A program made the translations under genes and the position numbers. From positions 228,501-292,500 of the forward strand of contig NZ_JAPNKE010000002.1 in assembly GCF_026626665.1 (NCBI RefSeq): a stretch of 64,000 nucleotides of DNA, given 5' to 3'. Position 1 is the stretch's first letter; the number at the start of each line of letters is the position of its first letter. The notes beneath the pieces were generated by a model that had not been told where the DNA came from, searched no databases, and was given only the letters and a program-made list of their open reading frames with translations. Below, piece by piece: positions 37,601 through 45,273 of this stretch. Origin of the DNA: Nannocystis pusilla. GTDB lineage: Bacteria; Myxococcota_A; Polyangia; Nannocystales; Nannocystaceae.

Positions 37601-37882
37601 GTGGTCGGCGATGCAGCCCGGCGTGACGGCGAAGCTCAGCTCGACGAGGTCGCCGGGGCGAGCGAATTGCTCGAGGCCCTGGCTGACGGAGGTGGCGACG
37701 TCGGTGGTGCCGTCGCCGTGCTGGAAGCTGATCTTGACGCCGGTGAGGCACGATTCGAGCGGGGGCTCCCACAGCGACACGTTGCGGGGGGCGGCGGCCT
37801 CGGCCGCGGGCGGCTCGGCGGCCTCGCAGCCGTGAAGGCCGGCGAGACTCAAGGATGTGAGGAGCAGGTGACGTTTGCGCAT
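34646..37882 (-). CDS. Large lipoprotein with a von Willebrand factor type D domain
   Basis: 1,078 residues from ATG 37882; signal ends at Cys19 (LLLTSLSLAGLHGC). A long beta-rich N-terminal part (about 20-640) of no recognised family is followed by a VWD domain (about 670-830: GTWGDVHVISHDGLLFDFQA then GGEFVLVRATAGAPLEIQAR, later VEGVLGDADGDRSND) and a C-terminal Cys-containing part (CSDCPAALRDTCMLDVAFTG, then YFDTTSPPAGPGTPASDWGT). VWD domains usually mediate protein-protein contact or matrix assembly, so a surface or matrix adhesin is likely. Divergent from the ferritin-like gene; clustered palindromic elements lie directly beyond its stop. Confidence 0.85.
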   Translation of the reverse strand: MRKRHLLLTSLSLAGLHGCEAAEPPAAEAAAPRNVSLWEPPLESCLTGVKISFQHGDGTTDVATSVSQGLEQFARPGDLVELSFAVTPGCIADHGPRVTLAAYTTPGITMQSLVPVQPPQAYDVHTARLEGGEATLAVRLPDCFFHVALAFGEPLPVLSAPRTYEAEKRLIAATQGGEAGCGDVPRLAVEAFDTVERGWGDAPLVTHFGWNILAGKGTGDLTCELDFEGDGEVDEVLSPCPVTTSDIKVDGLPVHTFDQLGEHRPELVVSEGGRRLWAGTTVLANHLDYTSDVRFPEQHPYFVAAKLTPAEAPTLSQLVLSYSSMKGLPNIQAGDVVVGQGGAGYMLRVVKRFQSGSTLTLYGHPVGLDETIAGGYFGVRDVAISTADAHCVGKCIGTITPVPAAPGGIFATKQALALGAAADELMGDEEDKLGVKITIPLAEGTSPGTASEAEVFAGIVVKKFSIDGLVFGDLRVDIDVAPTIEASVAVKAEIADSLHLGDLFIGGLPTPIPVTLHMRPRIDFAMAFKWAGKFTAAAPFQLTHDETGWNHKFAPQISGDADLLETGPGMEFALESKFTLVDEVGFMLGFLYGPHVAPFGALGLKATVDPGACKFCVAVFGEVGGEFGWDAPWGLGTLFDPLVVTLGEREFKKRCEEYDDECDDPQPPGDPGGTWGDVHVISHDGLLFDFQAGGEFVLVRATAGAPLEIQARQAPLGDNLSLSYNTAVAARIGDQRVSFHADMPVEVYVDGEVELLEPGVPVAVGGGVLQLAGDRYLLDWPGGDRLSVRVFADHLDLQVALAPARAGAVEGVLGDADGDRSNDIGLGGGVFLAQPVGFEALYRGPGSFSEAWRVPQDQSLFVYAANTGPQTYRDAPYALMPVSTPPPNPEDIELAEAECSDCPAALRDTCMLDVAFTGDPAFADACHDVAPTPAETMYPADDYVAVAPRYGAAIDCANEKVVFRGPDLATADQYPEGKDLSVRVEAGFNYDSGFFPMDYFDTTSPPAGPGTPASDWGTRFDCVAIGDDGYGECALRLDPTDSPCTNPIDYSLFRFQVQEIAGEPALHDIAYFTAPSDE

Positions 37883-38091
37883 GTTCGTTCCCAAGGTCCG
37901 GTCGGGGCGCAGGAGCGCGATCGGCCGGATGCGCGGCGCGAGTGCAGTCGCCGTGCCATGCGCCAGGCGAGCTCCTGCGGCCGTCCGGGCGCGCGGCGTG
38001 GCTCGCGAGGACACGCTCGGTCGCCGGAGTGGCCGGCGAGGACACTGCGCGGTCGCGGCCGCGCGCCGGGGCGGCGGGCCCGAGAACGCCG

Positions 38092-38143
38092 TTGATGTGG
38101 TCTTGGAGATGTGGTCTTGGAGACATGTCCTTGGAGTCATGAA
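38092..38143. repeat. Phased palindromic elements in a divergent promoter region
   Basis: Degenerate half-sites at 38092 and 38106 (14 nt apart), then GACATGTC at 38122 and GTCATGAA at 38136 (14 nt). Just upstream of the ferritin-like gene. Confidence 0.6.
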
Positions 38144-38191
38144 GCGCGCGCGGTGCTGTCTCGCCGGGGCGCGGCGTGATATGCCGGTCGC

Positions 38192-39670
38192 ATGAAGAGC
38201 TTCGACTTGAGGATGACGCTGCGCGAGGCGCAGGTGATGGGGGCGCTGCTGCGGGCCGCCGGGGTGGCTCCGCTGGCGCTCGCGGGCGCGTGCGCGGACC
38301 GACCGATCGGCGCGACCGAGGGCCAGGTGTCGGGGGTCGGCACGACCACCGCGGGCGACGAGACGAGCGCGGAGACGACGCCGGGCACGTCGCCCGGGCC
38401 GGTGACGGAGACGGTGCCGGGCACCGCGACGGAGGCGGAGCCGGGGACCGCGAGCGCGACGGAGCCGGGCACCGCGACGGAGACGGAGCCGGGCACCGCG
38501 ACCGCGACGGGGCCGGGCACCGCGACGGAGACGGAGCCGGGCACCGCGAGCGCGACGACGGGAGAGATGACGGGCCCGGATCCCGACGAGACCACCGCGT
38601 GGAGCGACAGCGATCGCACCCCGGACTGCCCGATCGATTATTACGACACGGTCGAGTGCGTCGACCCGCCGGGCGACACGACGACCGGCGATTCGACGAC
38701 CGGCGACGGCGAGAGCACCAGCGGCACGACGACCGGCGACACGACGACGGGCACGACCGGCGGCAGCGGGGCGTGCGAGGGGGTCGAGGTGCCGATCGCC
38801 AGCGATTGCGGGCTCTACGGCGTGCCGCTGACCGAGGTGTTCGAGCAGCGCGGGCAGTGCTGCGTGAAGGTGGCGTGGGAGGAGACGTGCTGCGGGCGGC
38901 CCTTCCTGGTCGAAGAGACAGCTCGCACGGCGCGCCCGCTCGCCCGCGCCGACTGGAGCTCGCCGGTCGCGCCCGCGCTGGCCGGGCTGACGGCGCGCGA
39001 GCGGGCGGCGCTGGCGGCCGAATGGGTGGAGGACGGCCTGGCCGAGCACGCGTCGGTGGCCGCGTTCGCCCGCTTCGCGCTGCAACTGCTGGCGCTCGGG
39101 GCCCCGGCTGCCCTGGTCGAGGCGGCGCAGCAGGCGATGGCCGACGAGATCGCGCACGCGCGGCTGTGCTTCGGGCTGGCCGCGGCCTACGGCGGCGCGC
39201 CGCAGGGGCCGTCGCCGCTGCCGCTGGCCGGGGCGCTGGCCGGGGTCGACGACCTGGTGGCGGTGACGGTGGCGACGCTGCGCGAGGGCTGCATCGGCGA
39301 GACGCTGGCCGCGCTGCAGGCCGAGGCGGCGCTGGCCAAGGCGCAGGACCCTGCGGTGCGCGAGGCGCTGGCGCAGATCGCCGCCGACGAGCTGCGCCAC
39401 GCCGAGCTGGCCTGGCGCTTCGTCGCCTGGGCGCTGGAGCGCGGCGGGCCCGAGGTCCACGCGGCCTGCGCGGCGGCGCTGGCGGCGGCCGAGGCGAACG
39501 TCGGGAGGTCTTCGGGACATGTTGAAGAGGACATGTCCGAAAGGATGCTCGCGCACGGGCGCCTCGGGGCGGCCGGCCGCGCGGCGGTGGCCCGGCGGGC
39601 GATGGTCGCGGTCATCGGCCCGGCCGGCCGCGCGCTGCTGGCCCGTCACGCGCCGGCGGCCGCGGCGTGA
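38192..39670 (+). CDS. Ferritin-like-domain lipoprotein
   Basis: 492 residues from ATG 38192, with a lipoprotein-like signal ending near Cys34 (VAPLALAGAC). A Thr/Glu/Pro/Gly linker made of PGTATETE-like units (about 45-205) leads to a short Cys segment (QCCVKVAWEETCCGRPF) and a four-helix ferritin-like domain (about 265-455) with di-metal ligand motifs AEHAS, DEIAHAR, CIGET and ADELRHAELAW. Secreted ferritin-like proteins of this kind are frequent in myxobacteria and uncharacterised; metal oxidation or storage is inferred. After the last helix the peptide RSSGHVEEDMSERM is encoded by an in-frame palindromic element (39516-39537). Another copy follows the stop. Confidence 0.8.
   Translation: MKSFDLRMTLREAQVMGALLRAAGVAPLALAGACADRPIGATEGQVSGVGTTTAGDETSAETTPGTSPGPVTETVPGTATEAEPGTASATEPGTATETEPGTATATGPGTATETEPGTASATTGEMTGPDPDETTAWSDSDRTPDCPIDYYDTVECVDPPGDTTTGDSTTGDGESTSGTTTGDTTTGTTGGSGACEGVEVPIASDCGLYGVPLTEVFEQRGQCCVKVAWEETCCGRPFLVEETARTARPLARADWSSPVAPALAGLTARERAALAAEWVEDGLAEHASVAAFARFALQLLALGAPAALVEAAQQAMADEIAHARLCFGLAAAYGGAPQGPSPLPLAGALAGVDDLVAVTVATLREGCIGETLAALQAEAALAKAQDPAVREALAQIAADELRHAELAWRFVAWALERGGPEVHAACAAALAAAEANVGRSSGHVEEDMSERMLAHGRLGAAGRAAVARRAMVAVIGPAGRALLARHAPAAAA
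39516..39537. repeat. Phased palindromic element inside a coding sequence
   Basis: GACATGTT (39516) and GACATGTC (39530), 14 nt apart, in frame near the 3' end of the ferritin-like gene. Confidence 0.75.
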
Positions 39671-39979
39671 GAGGTGAGGACATGCTCGGAGGAGCATGTC
39701 CTCAAGAACATGTGATGCGCCGCGCGGCGCCGGGGCGTTGAGCTGCCGCGGCTGGATCCCAGGCTGTCGGGGACCAGCCGAGTCTGCTTGCGCGAGGCCG
39801 GCGATCTCGACCGCCGCCTCCTCGAGGGGGGGCCGAAGTCGTCGACGAGCGCCTGCGCGCCACCTCGAGATCCGCGCGCTCTGCCGCCGGCCGTGGTCGC
39901 GCCTCGCAGCGCGAGCGCGGGACCGACGGCGTCGTGAACGTCGTTGCTCGCGTCGAGGGCGAGCGGTAAGGTGCTTCGC
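39671..39979. other. Spacer with one palindromic element
   Basis: 309 bases before the hypothetical gene at 39980. Beyond the element at 39676-39714 nothing gene-like was seen. Confidence 0.35.
39676..39714. terminator. Palindromic element, three half-sites, perfect 12-bp hairpin
   Basis: Half-sites at 39679, 39693 and 39707 in 14-nt steps. The first two form arms GAGGACATGCTC and GAGCATGTCCTC with loop GGAG. In this copy the core T to C change is matched by A to G in the other arm, a compensatory pair. Five bases after the stop of the ferritin-like gene. Confidence 0.7.
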
Positions 39980-40453
39980 ATGACGACGCACGGGCAGGTC
40001 GACGAACTCATCTGCCAGTTGTTCTCCCTCATTCAGGGTCTCGATGATCTTTATTTCGGCGCGACCCATGGTTTCGCCGGCCTGTCGAACCGTGTCCTGG
40101 AGTCCGTCGGGACATTCGGGGCCTTGACGGACAACGGCTTCTCGACGGCCTTGGGCCCGCCCACGTCCCTGAATGTCGGCTCGGCGGGCTCATCGGGCTA
40201 CATCCTGGTCGATGGCGTCGACGAGGTGTCGTACGCCGCGATCGCAAGGATGAACTGCGGCGATGATTTGCAGGGACTCTACGTGTTTCAGAGCGGGACT
40301 GTCATGATCGACCCCAAGGGAGAAGCCATCCCCGCGCCCGCTCTCGGGACGAATATCCTCGGAGCGAGCCTGGACGTGATCATCGCGGCGTGGCGCGACG
40401 CCGTCGCTGCCGGCGACAGGGGCCAGGTTCTGCTGGTCCTCGCCCCGTCCTGA
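39980..40453 (+). CDS. Hypothetical protein of atypical composition
   Basis: 157 residues from ATG 39980 (TAAGGTG about 6 bases upstream). Starts MTTHGQVDELICQLFSLIQG, no signal peptide or transmembrane helix, with a glycine/serine middle (GFSTALGPPTSLNVGSAGSS) and a small alpha/beta-looking C-terminal half (GYILVDGVDEVSYAAIARM). Roadblock-like topology is conceivable from length and pattern but I cannot claim it. Codon use is visibly less GC-biased than its neighbours (GATCTTTATTTCGG and similar), suggesting transfer. Convergent with the GST-like gene, only 3 bases apart. Confidence 0.65.
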   Translation: MTTHGQVDELICQLFSLIQGLDDLYFGATHGFAGLSNRVLESVGTFGALTDNGFSTALGPPTSLNVGSAGSSGYILVDGVDEVSYAAIARMNCGDDLQGLYVFQSGTVMIDPKGEAIPAPALGTNILGASLDVIIAAWRDAVAAGDRGQVLLVLAPS

Positions 40454-40456
40454 CGG

Positions 40457-41251
40457 TCACACCAGGCCGAGCTCGGCGTCGGTGGCGTTGCGGCCGTACT
40501 TCTCGCGCGGGGGCATCGGCCGGCGCGACCAGTGCGGCTCGAACGCGACCGACGAGACGGTGCGCCCCTCGGGCAGGGCGCCGTTGCCCACGCCGCGCGA
40601 ATAGTCGTAGTAGAGCTTGACGATCTCCTCGCGCGTGACCTGCTGCGCGGACGGGTGGGCGAGGCAGGCGGCTTGCCAGCGCCGGACCCGCGCGTACTTC
40701 GGCTCGTCCGGGAGCGCGAAGTTCTCATAGTACTCGACGAACCAGAAGCGCATGAACATGGGCGTGAAGACCGCCTCGGCCCAGCCGAATTCGTCGTGGA
40801 GAAAGGTGCGGTCGGGGCTGTAGCGGGCGAGGAAGGCGTCGATGCCGGCGTACTGCGCGAGCAGCCGGTCCCGCAGCGCCTCGCGCTTGCCCGGGTCCTG
40901 GTTCATCACGTAGCCGTAGCCGGCGTTGACGAAGTCGCTGCACAGGGCGGTCAGCATGTTCTCGACGGCGCGCGCGAACGGGTCGCTCGCGGCGACGCGC
41001 CGCTCGGGGAAGCGATCGTCGAGGTACTGCATCAAGACCAGGCTCTCGCGCAGGACGCCGCCGGTCTCGGTCTCGAGGATCGGCAAGCTGGTGCTGCCCG
41101 GCGTCTTGGCGAGGAGGGCGGGGTCACGCGGCTTCGTGACGTCGACGACCTCGAACTTCACCGCCCCGCCGAGGCCTTTGAGCGCGAGGAGGATCTCGAG
41201 GCGCTGGCTGAAGGGGCAGACGGGGATGTGATAGACGCGGAGCTCGCTCAT
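40457..41251 (-). CDS. Glutathione S-transferase-family protein
   Basis: 264 residues from ATG 41251. Thioredoxin-fold N-terminal domain with YHIPVCPFSQRLEILLALKG (Cys12 in CPFSQ, the catalytic form of omega- and beta-like GSTs and DHAR), PGSTSLPILETETGGVLRES (cis-Pro and the glutathione ES pair), then an all-helical C-terminal domain (FLARYSPDRTFLHDEFGWAE). Cytosolic thiol transfer or dehydroascorbate-type reduction is likely. An in-frame upstream extension is Arg-rich and rejected. Divergent from the phosphatidyltransferase gene. Confidence 0.9.
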   Translation of the reverse strand: MSELRVYHIPVCPFSQRLEILLALKGLGGAVKFEVVDVTKPRDPALLAKTPGSTSLPILETETGGVLRESLVLMQYLDDRFPERRVAASDPFARAVENMLTALCSDFVNAGYGYVMNQDPGKREALRDRLLAQYAGIDAFLARYSPDRTFLHDEFGWAEAVFTPMFMRFWFVEYYENFALPDEPKYARVRRWQAACLAHPSAQQVTREEIVKLYYDYSRGVGNGALPEGRTVSSVAFEPHWSRRPMPPREKYGRNATDAELGLV

Positions 41252-41472
41252 CGCGCCCGAGCTTATCGGGATCGCCGGTCGGTGCCGAGCTCGCCGGCGC
41301 GGCGCGGCGCGGCGCACGGCACGGGTTTTCGTCCGGATCAGGTCGGTGCCCGCCTCGCGTGCGTCCCGCGGCTCGTTTCTGCTCGCCTTGCGCGTGGGCT
41401 CGCCGGCGACCACGGTTCTCTGCAATCGAGGCCGATCTTTGGCACCCTGACCGGCGAGCGAGGCAGACCACG

Positions 41473-42084
41473 ATGAAGCGCCACTTCTCCATGATCCGCG
41501 AGTTTCACCTGGCCGACTGGTTCACGCTGGCGAACGCGTTCTGCGGCACCGGGGCCGTGTTCGCCGCGATGCGCTTCCTGCAGGACGGGCGCCCGCACGC
41601 GCTGCTGCAGGGCATGGCCCTGATCCCGCTGGCGTTCCTGTTCGACGCGCTGGACGGCCGGATCGCCCGCTGGCGGCAGAAGTCGTCGAGCATGGGCCGC
41701 GAGCTCGACTCGCTCGCCGACGTGATCTCGTTCGGCGTGGCCCCGGCCGCGCTGGCCTACGCCTGCGGCATGCAGGGCGGCTGGGACTGGGTCGTCCTGT
41801 CGTACTTCGTCTGCTGCGGCGTCAGCCGCCTGGCCCGCTACAACGTCACCGCGGAGTCGCTGTCCGGCGACGACGGCAAGGTGCGCTACTTCGAGGGCAC
41901 GCCGATCCCGACCAGCCTCGTGCTGGTGGTGGTGCTGGCGCTGGCGGCCTGGAACGGCCGGCTCGGCGACTCGCTGTGGTTCGGCGCGATCGACCTCGGC
42001 TGGCAGCTGCACCCGCTGGTGCTGATGTTCGCGCTGTCGGGCTCGTTGATGATCAGCAAGACGCTGCACATCCCCAAGCCGTGA
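41473..42084 (+). CDS. pssA: CDP-alcohol phosphatidyltransferase, phosphatidylserine synthase type
   Basis: 203-residue inner-membrane enzyme from ATG 41473 (GAGG about 10 bases upstream). The CDP-alcohol motif is complete: DALDGRIARWRQKSSSMG followed by RELDSLADVISFGVAPA (Dx2DGx2ARx8Gx3Dx3D). FHLADWFTLANAFCGTGAVF at the start is the form seen in type II CDP-diacylglycerol-serine O-phosphatidyltransferases (EC 2.7.8.8). Five to six hydrophobic helices. First step toward phosphatidylethanolamine. Convergent with the DTW gene, 4 bases apart. Serine as acceptor is inferred from the N-terminal signature. Confidence 0.85.
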   Translation: MKRHFSMIREFHLADWFTLANAFCGTGAVFAAMRFLQDGRPHALLQGMALIPLAFLFDALDGRIARWRQKSSSMGRELDSLADVISFGVAPAALAYACGMQGGWDWVVLSYFVCCGVSRLARYNVTAESLSGDDGKVRYFEGTPIPTSLVLVVVLALAAWNGRLGDSLWFGAIDLGWQLHPLVLMFALSGSLMISKTLHIPKP

Positions 42085-42088
42085 CGGG

Positions 42089-43201
42089 TCACGCGTCGGC
42101 CAGCAGCGCGCGCAGGGACTGCTCGAGCGCGGCGATCCGGCGGGGGGCGCGGCCCTGGCCGTCGGGGAGGTTCTCGGCGCGACCGATAGCCCGCTGCCAC
42201 AAGGCGCGCAGGTCGAGCTCGGGGGCGAGGGTCCAGCCGGGCTCCATGCGCAGCAGCGACAGGGCGTGGTAGCCCCAGATCCCGAGCACCGCGTCGGGGC
42301 CGAGGAACTCGCGCCAGGCGGCCTGGGTGGCCGCCAGCGGGGCGCCGGCGCGGATGTCGGCCTCGGGCAGGTCGAGGTTGAAGGTGACGCGCGGGGACAG
42401 GCGCTGGCGCGGGGCCAGCAAGGCGGTGAAGCGCTCGCCGGTGGCGACCCGCACGGCCCGCAGCTCGATGGCCTCGACGGGCGGAGCGTCCGGGGTGGCG
42501 TAGGGCCACGCGTTGGGCTCGACGTGCAGCAGGACCATGCGGCCCGCGACGGCCCGCAGCGGGGCGCGCGGATCGACGGTGGGCTTGGGCGCGCGCGGCG
42601 GCTTGTGCTGACGGTGGCGGTCGGCGCCGGCGCCGGTGGCGACGTAGGCGAGCTGCATCTCGACCATGCGCTCGAAGGCCGAGAGGATCGGTGTGTAGCG
42701 GCCCGGGGCGCGCTCGAGGCGCTCGAGCACGTGCGCGGTGGCCTCGATGGTCGAGAGGCAGTGATCGTCGGGCTCGCGGCGGATGCGGTAGTTGCTGGCG
42801 AAGTCGGGGCGGAAGAACAGCCGCGGGAGCGCGCGCAGCAGGGGGCTGCGGCCGACCAGCTTGCGCGCGTTGGCCCAGGTGCCGTCGACGACCACGAGGG
42901 TGTGCGGGGCGCGGGCGAGGGCGTCGACGTCGGTGGCGTCGGCCGAGGGGAACAGGAGGTGAGTGTCGGGCGCGGCGAGCAGCTCGGCGAGCGCGGGCTG
43001 GCGGTCGGGGTCGAGGGTGACGTGCAGCTGCGAGCCGGGCAGCGAGAGGTGGGCCATGCGGCAGGTGCTGACGCCGACCCGGGACTCGCGCGGGTGCTGC
43101 AAGAAGACGACGCGGGTGCGGCTGGGCACCGGCACGACGGCGCTGCACCAGCACACCTGCCGGGGGCGACGGCACCGCGGACAGTGTGCTCGGGGCTCCA
43201 C
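42089..43201 (-). CDS. DTW-domain protein with a C-terminal extension
   Basis: 370 residues from GTG 43201. DTW domain (about 1-190): zinc-binding CPRCRRPRQVCWC, HPRESRVGVSTCRMA, VVVDGTWANARKLVGRSPLL (the signature DxTW as DGTW) and NYRIRREPDDHCLSTIEA. DTW proteins of the TapT kind make acp3U in tRNA from S-adenosylmethionine. Here an extra 170 residues follow (GRMVLLHVEPNAWPYATPDA, LLAPRQRLSPRVTFNLDLPE) that I do not recognise, so the substrate may differ. The group II intron begins 58 bases upstream of its start. Confidence 0.85.
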   Translation of the reverse strand: MEPRAHCPRCRRPRQVCWCSAVVPVPSRTRVVFLQHPRESRVGVSTCRMAHLSLPGSQLHVTLDPDRQPALAELLAAPDTHLLFPSADATDVDALARAPHTLVVVDGTWANARKLVGRSPLLRALPRLFFRPDFASNYRIRREPDDHCLSTIEATAHVLERLERAPGRYTPILSAFERMVEMQLAYVATGAGADRHRQHKPPRAPKPTVDPRAPLRAVAGRMVLLHVEPNAWPYATPDAPPVEAIELRAVRVATGERFTALLAPRQRLSPRVTFNLDLPEADIRAGAPLAATQAAWREFLGPDAVLGIWGYHALSLLRMEPGWTLAPELDLRALWQRAIGRAENLPDGQGRAPRRIAALEQSLRALLADA

Positions 43202-43804
43202 GGCCGGTCGTCTACCACGAGGCGCGAGGCGCGGGGCGCGTGCTACCCTGGCGGCGTGGTGCGTCCTGAAGACGAGGGCGAGCAGGACCCCGAAGGGGGC
43301 GGCTCGGCCGCGTCATGCTGCACCGTTCCAGCGGGTGAGAGTCCCGCCCGGGTAGGCGCCGGAGCGCCCGGTAGCAGGCCCCAGGCGCGAGGAGAGATTC
43401 TCGCGGCCCGAGCGGGGCGTCAAAAGCCTCTACGGAGGGAGCAAGAACGCGGGCCGCAACATGAAGTGAAGCCTGCAGCCTCGACAGAGAAACAATGGAG
43501 GAGCCGAGCCGCTCATGTCACGGCGAAGGCCACGTCCACCGCGCAGTCATCCGGATCAGAAAGCGCGGTGGGTCCTCCCGGGGTACGGGGCGCAGCACGC
43601 GTTCAAGGAGCGATGCGGAACAGGAGAGGCCCGTCTGCACGGCCCGTGTCGGGGCGAGGCGACTCGTATAAGCCGAAGGCGAAGTCGAGCGCTGTGCAGC
43701 GGGAGTCCGAGGGGGCCGTAGTACCGGCGATGGCGGCGCAGAACAACGCCGCCGGAGGGAAGGGCCCCTGGGGTGGTCGTGTCGGAGAAGAAGGTAAGCG
43801 CGAG

Positions 43805-43826
43805 GGCATGGCCTGCAGGACAGGTC
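43805..43826. repeat. Asymmetric palindromic-element variant at the maturase start
   Basis: GGCATGGC (43805) and GACAGGTC (43819), 14 nt apart, nearly the same as the copy at 983. The maturase ATG lies in the first half-site. Confidence 0.45.
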
Positions 43827-45157
43827 CCAACAACCCCACGCGGCGCAGGCCGCGTGACAAAGTGCGAGAACTTCGACGCCGACTGTGGGCCGCGGCCAAG
43901 CGGCATCCGGGTCGCCGCTTCCATGCGCTGTACGACCGCATCTTCAGGCGTGACGTCCTGAGGGAAGCATGGAGGCGGGTGAAGAGGAACAGGGGCTCGG
44001 CGGGCGTCGACAGACAGACGCTGGCCGAGGTGGAGGAGTACGGCGTCGATCGCTTCCTCGAAGAGATCGCCGACGAACTCAAGGGCGGGACGTACCGGCC
44101 GAGCGCGGTCATGCGGCGGTACATCCCGAAGGCGGACGGGAAGAAGCGGCCGCTGGGGATCCCGACCGTCCGGGACCGAGTGGTGCAGATGGCGGCGAAG
44201 CTGGTGCTGGAGCCGATCTTCGAGGCGGACTTCCTTCCGTGCTCGTACGGCTTCCGGCCGAAGCGCAGTGCGACGCAGGCGCTCGAGCGCTTGCGCGTGC
44301 TGGGAGCGCGCGGTGGGAACCACGTGCTCGACGCCGACATCCGCGACTACTTCGGCAGCATCGATCACGAGCGACTGATGAAGCTCGTGGCGATGCGAAT
44401 CTCGGATCGCAGGGTCCTCAAGCTGGTGCGGCAGTGGCTCGAAGCCGGTGTGATGGAAGACAGCGAAGTGACGGCGATGCTCTCGGGGACACCCCAGGGC
44501 GGCGTCATCTCACCGCTGCTGTCGAACATCTACCTCGGCGTCCTCGACAAGCTGTGGCAGCGACGACACGCCCACCTGGGCGAGCTCGTGCGCTACTGCG
44601 ACGACTTCGTGATCCTGTGCAGGACCGCGAAGGCGTGCGAGGAGGCCGAGGTCAGGGTCCGCGAGATCCTGCGACGGCTCAAGCTGGAGCTGCATCCCGA
44701 AAAGACGAGGCGCGTCGAGCTGAGCCGGGGACGGCAAGGCTTCGACTTCCTCGGCTGTCACCTGCGCAAGCGCATGTCCGGGCCGATCTGGGAGAAGGAG
44801 CATCGCAGGGTGTACTTCCTCCAGCGCTGGCCTTCGCAGCGCAGCATGACGCGGGTTCGGCACCGCGTGAAGGAGCTAACTGGCTCGAACCGCAACGGGG
44901 TCAAAGATGTCCGGGTGCTCATCCGCGACATCAACCCCGTGCTGCACGGCTGGGGTAACTACTTCCGCACCGGGAACGCCGCCGCGAAATTCAATCAGAT
45001 CGACACGTACGTATGGCGCCGGCTCACGCACTTCATGGTGCGGCGCCATGGCCGACACCTGCGAGCCAACGACGTCGAAGGTTGGACAAGCGACTTCTTC
45101 CATGACCACGGGCTCCACCGACTACGTGGGACCGTGCAGTACCCGGAGGCCGCGTAA
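43808..45157 (+). CDS. Group II intron reverse transcriptase/maturase
   Basis: 449 residues from ATG 43808 (longer in-frame starts exist but lack homology). Reverse transcriptase motifs: YRPSAVMRRYIPKADGKKRP, GIPTVRDRVVQMAAKLVLEP, PCSYGFRPKRSATQALERL, VLDADIRDYFGSIDHERL, GTPQGGVISPLLSNIYL, catalytic RYCDDFVI (about 263-266, YCDD instead of YADD), LHPEKTRRVEL and FDFLGCHLRK. A maturase X domain follows (VLHGWGNYFRTGNAAAKFNQ, TYVWRRLTHFMVRRHG). No C-terminal HNH endonuclease, so mobility would rely on other DNA ends. The frame is intact, which suggests recent activity. A retron or diversity-generating element is unlikely given domain X and domain V. Confidence 0.93.
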   Translation: MACRTGPNNPTRRRPRDKVRELRRRLWAAAKRHPGRRFHALYDRIFRRDVLREAWRRVKRNRGSAGVDRQTLAEVEEYGVDRFLEEIADELKGGTYRPSAVMRRYIPKADGKKRPLGIPTVRDRVVQMAAKLVLEPIFEADFLPCSYGFRPKRSATQALERLRVLGARGGNHVLDADIRDYFGSIDHERLMKLVAMRISDRRVLKLVRQWLEAGVMEDSEVTAMLSGTPQGGVISPLLSNIYLGVLDKLWQRRHAHLGELVRYCDDFVILCRTAKACEEAEVRVREILRRLKLELHPEKTRRVELSRGRQGFDFLGCHLRKRMSGPIWEKEHRRVYFLQRWPSQRSMTRVRHRVKELTGSNRNGVKDVRVLIRDINPVLHGWGNYFRTGNAAAKFNQIDTYVWRRLTHFMVRRHGRHLRANDVEGWTSDFFHDHGLHRLRGTVQYPEAA

Positions 45158-45183
45158 TGCGACGGCCCGAGAGACCACCGGTA

Positions 45184-45215
45184 AGCCGTGTGCGGGAAAT
45201 TCGCATGCACGGTTT
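45184..45215 (+). ncRNA. Group II intron domain V
   Basis: Hairpin AGCCGTG ... CACGGTT with the catalytic AGC triad at 45184-45186, the two-nt bulge and a GAAA tetraloop (45196-45199). This is the catalytic core of the intron RNA. Confidence 0.88.
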
Positions 45216-45273
45216 GAACGGGGGTCTTGCCCAACTTCTCCGCCTCATGCGGAAAGGAAAGTAGGATCTACCA

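Larger units (their letters stand above)
43259..45250 (+). mobile_element. Group II intron with maturase gene
   Basis: Self-splicing retroelement. The 5' end is placed at the consensus GTGCG (43259-43263); a GGTGAGAGTCCCGCC segment near 43334 and structured GC-rich RNA follow; the reverse transcriptase lies at 43808-45157; catalytic domain V is at 45184-45215, and a domain VI-like hairpin (CCGC CTCAT GCGG) lies about 45240-45252. The exact 3' end is uncertain by about 30 bases. The intron lies in plus orientation between the DTW gene and an FHA gene, upstream of the latter's start codon, so it would be transcribed in the FHA leader. Confidence 0.85.

Noticed and set aside
43808..45157. Reverse transcriptase as a retron or diversity-generating element
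   Set aside because: Maturase domain X and a canonical domain V show a group II intron; no template/variable repeat or msr/msd structure seen.
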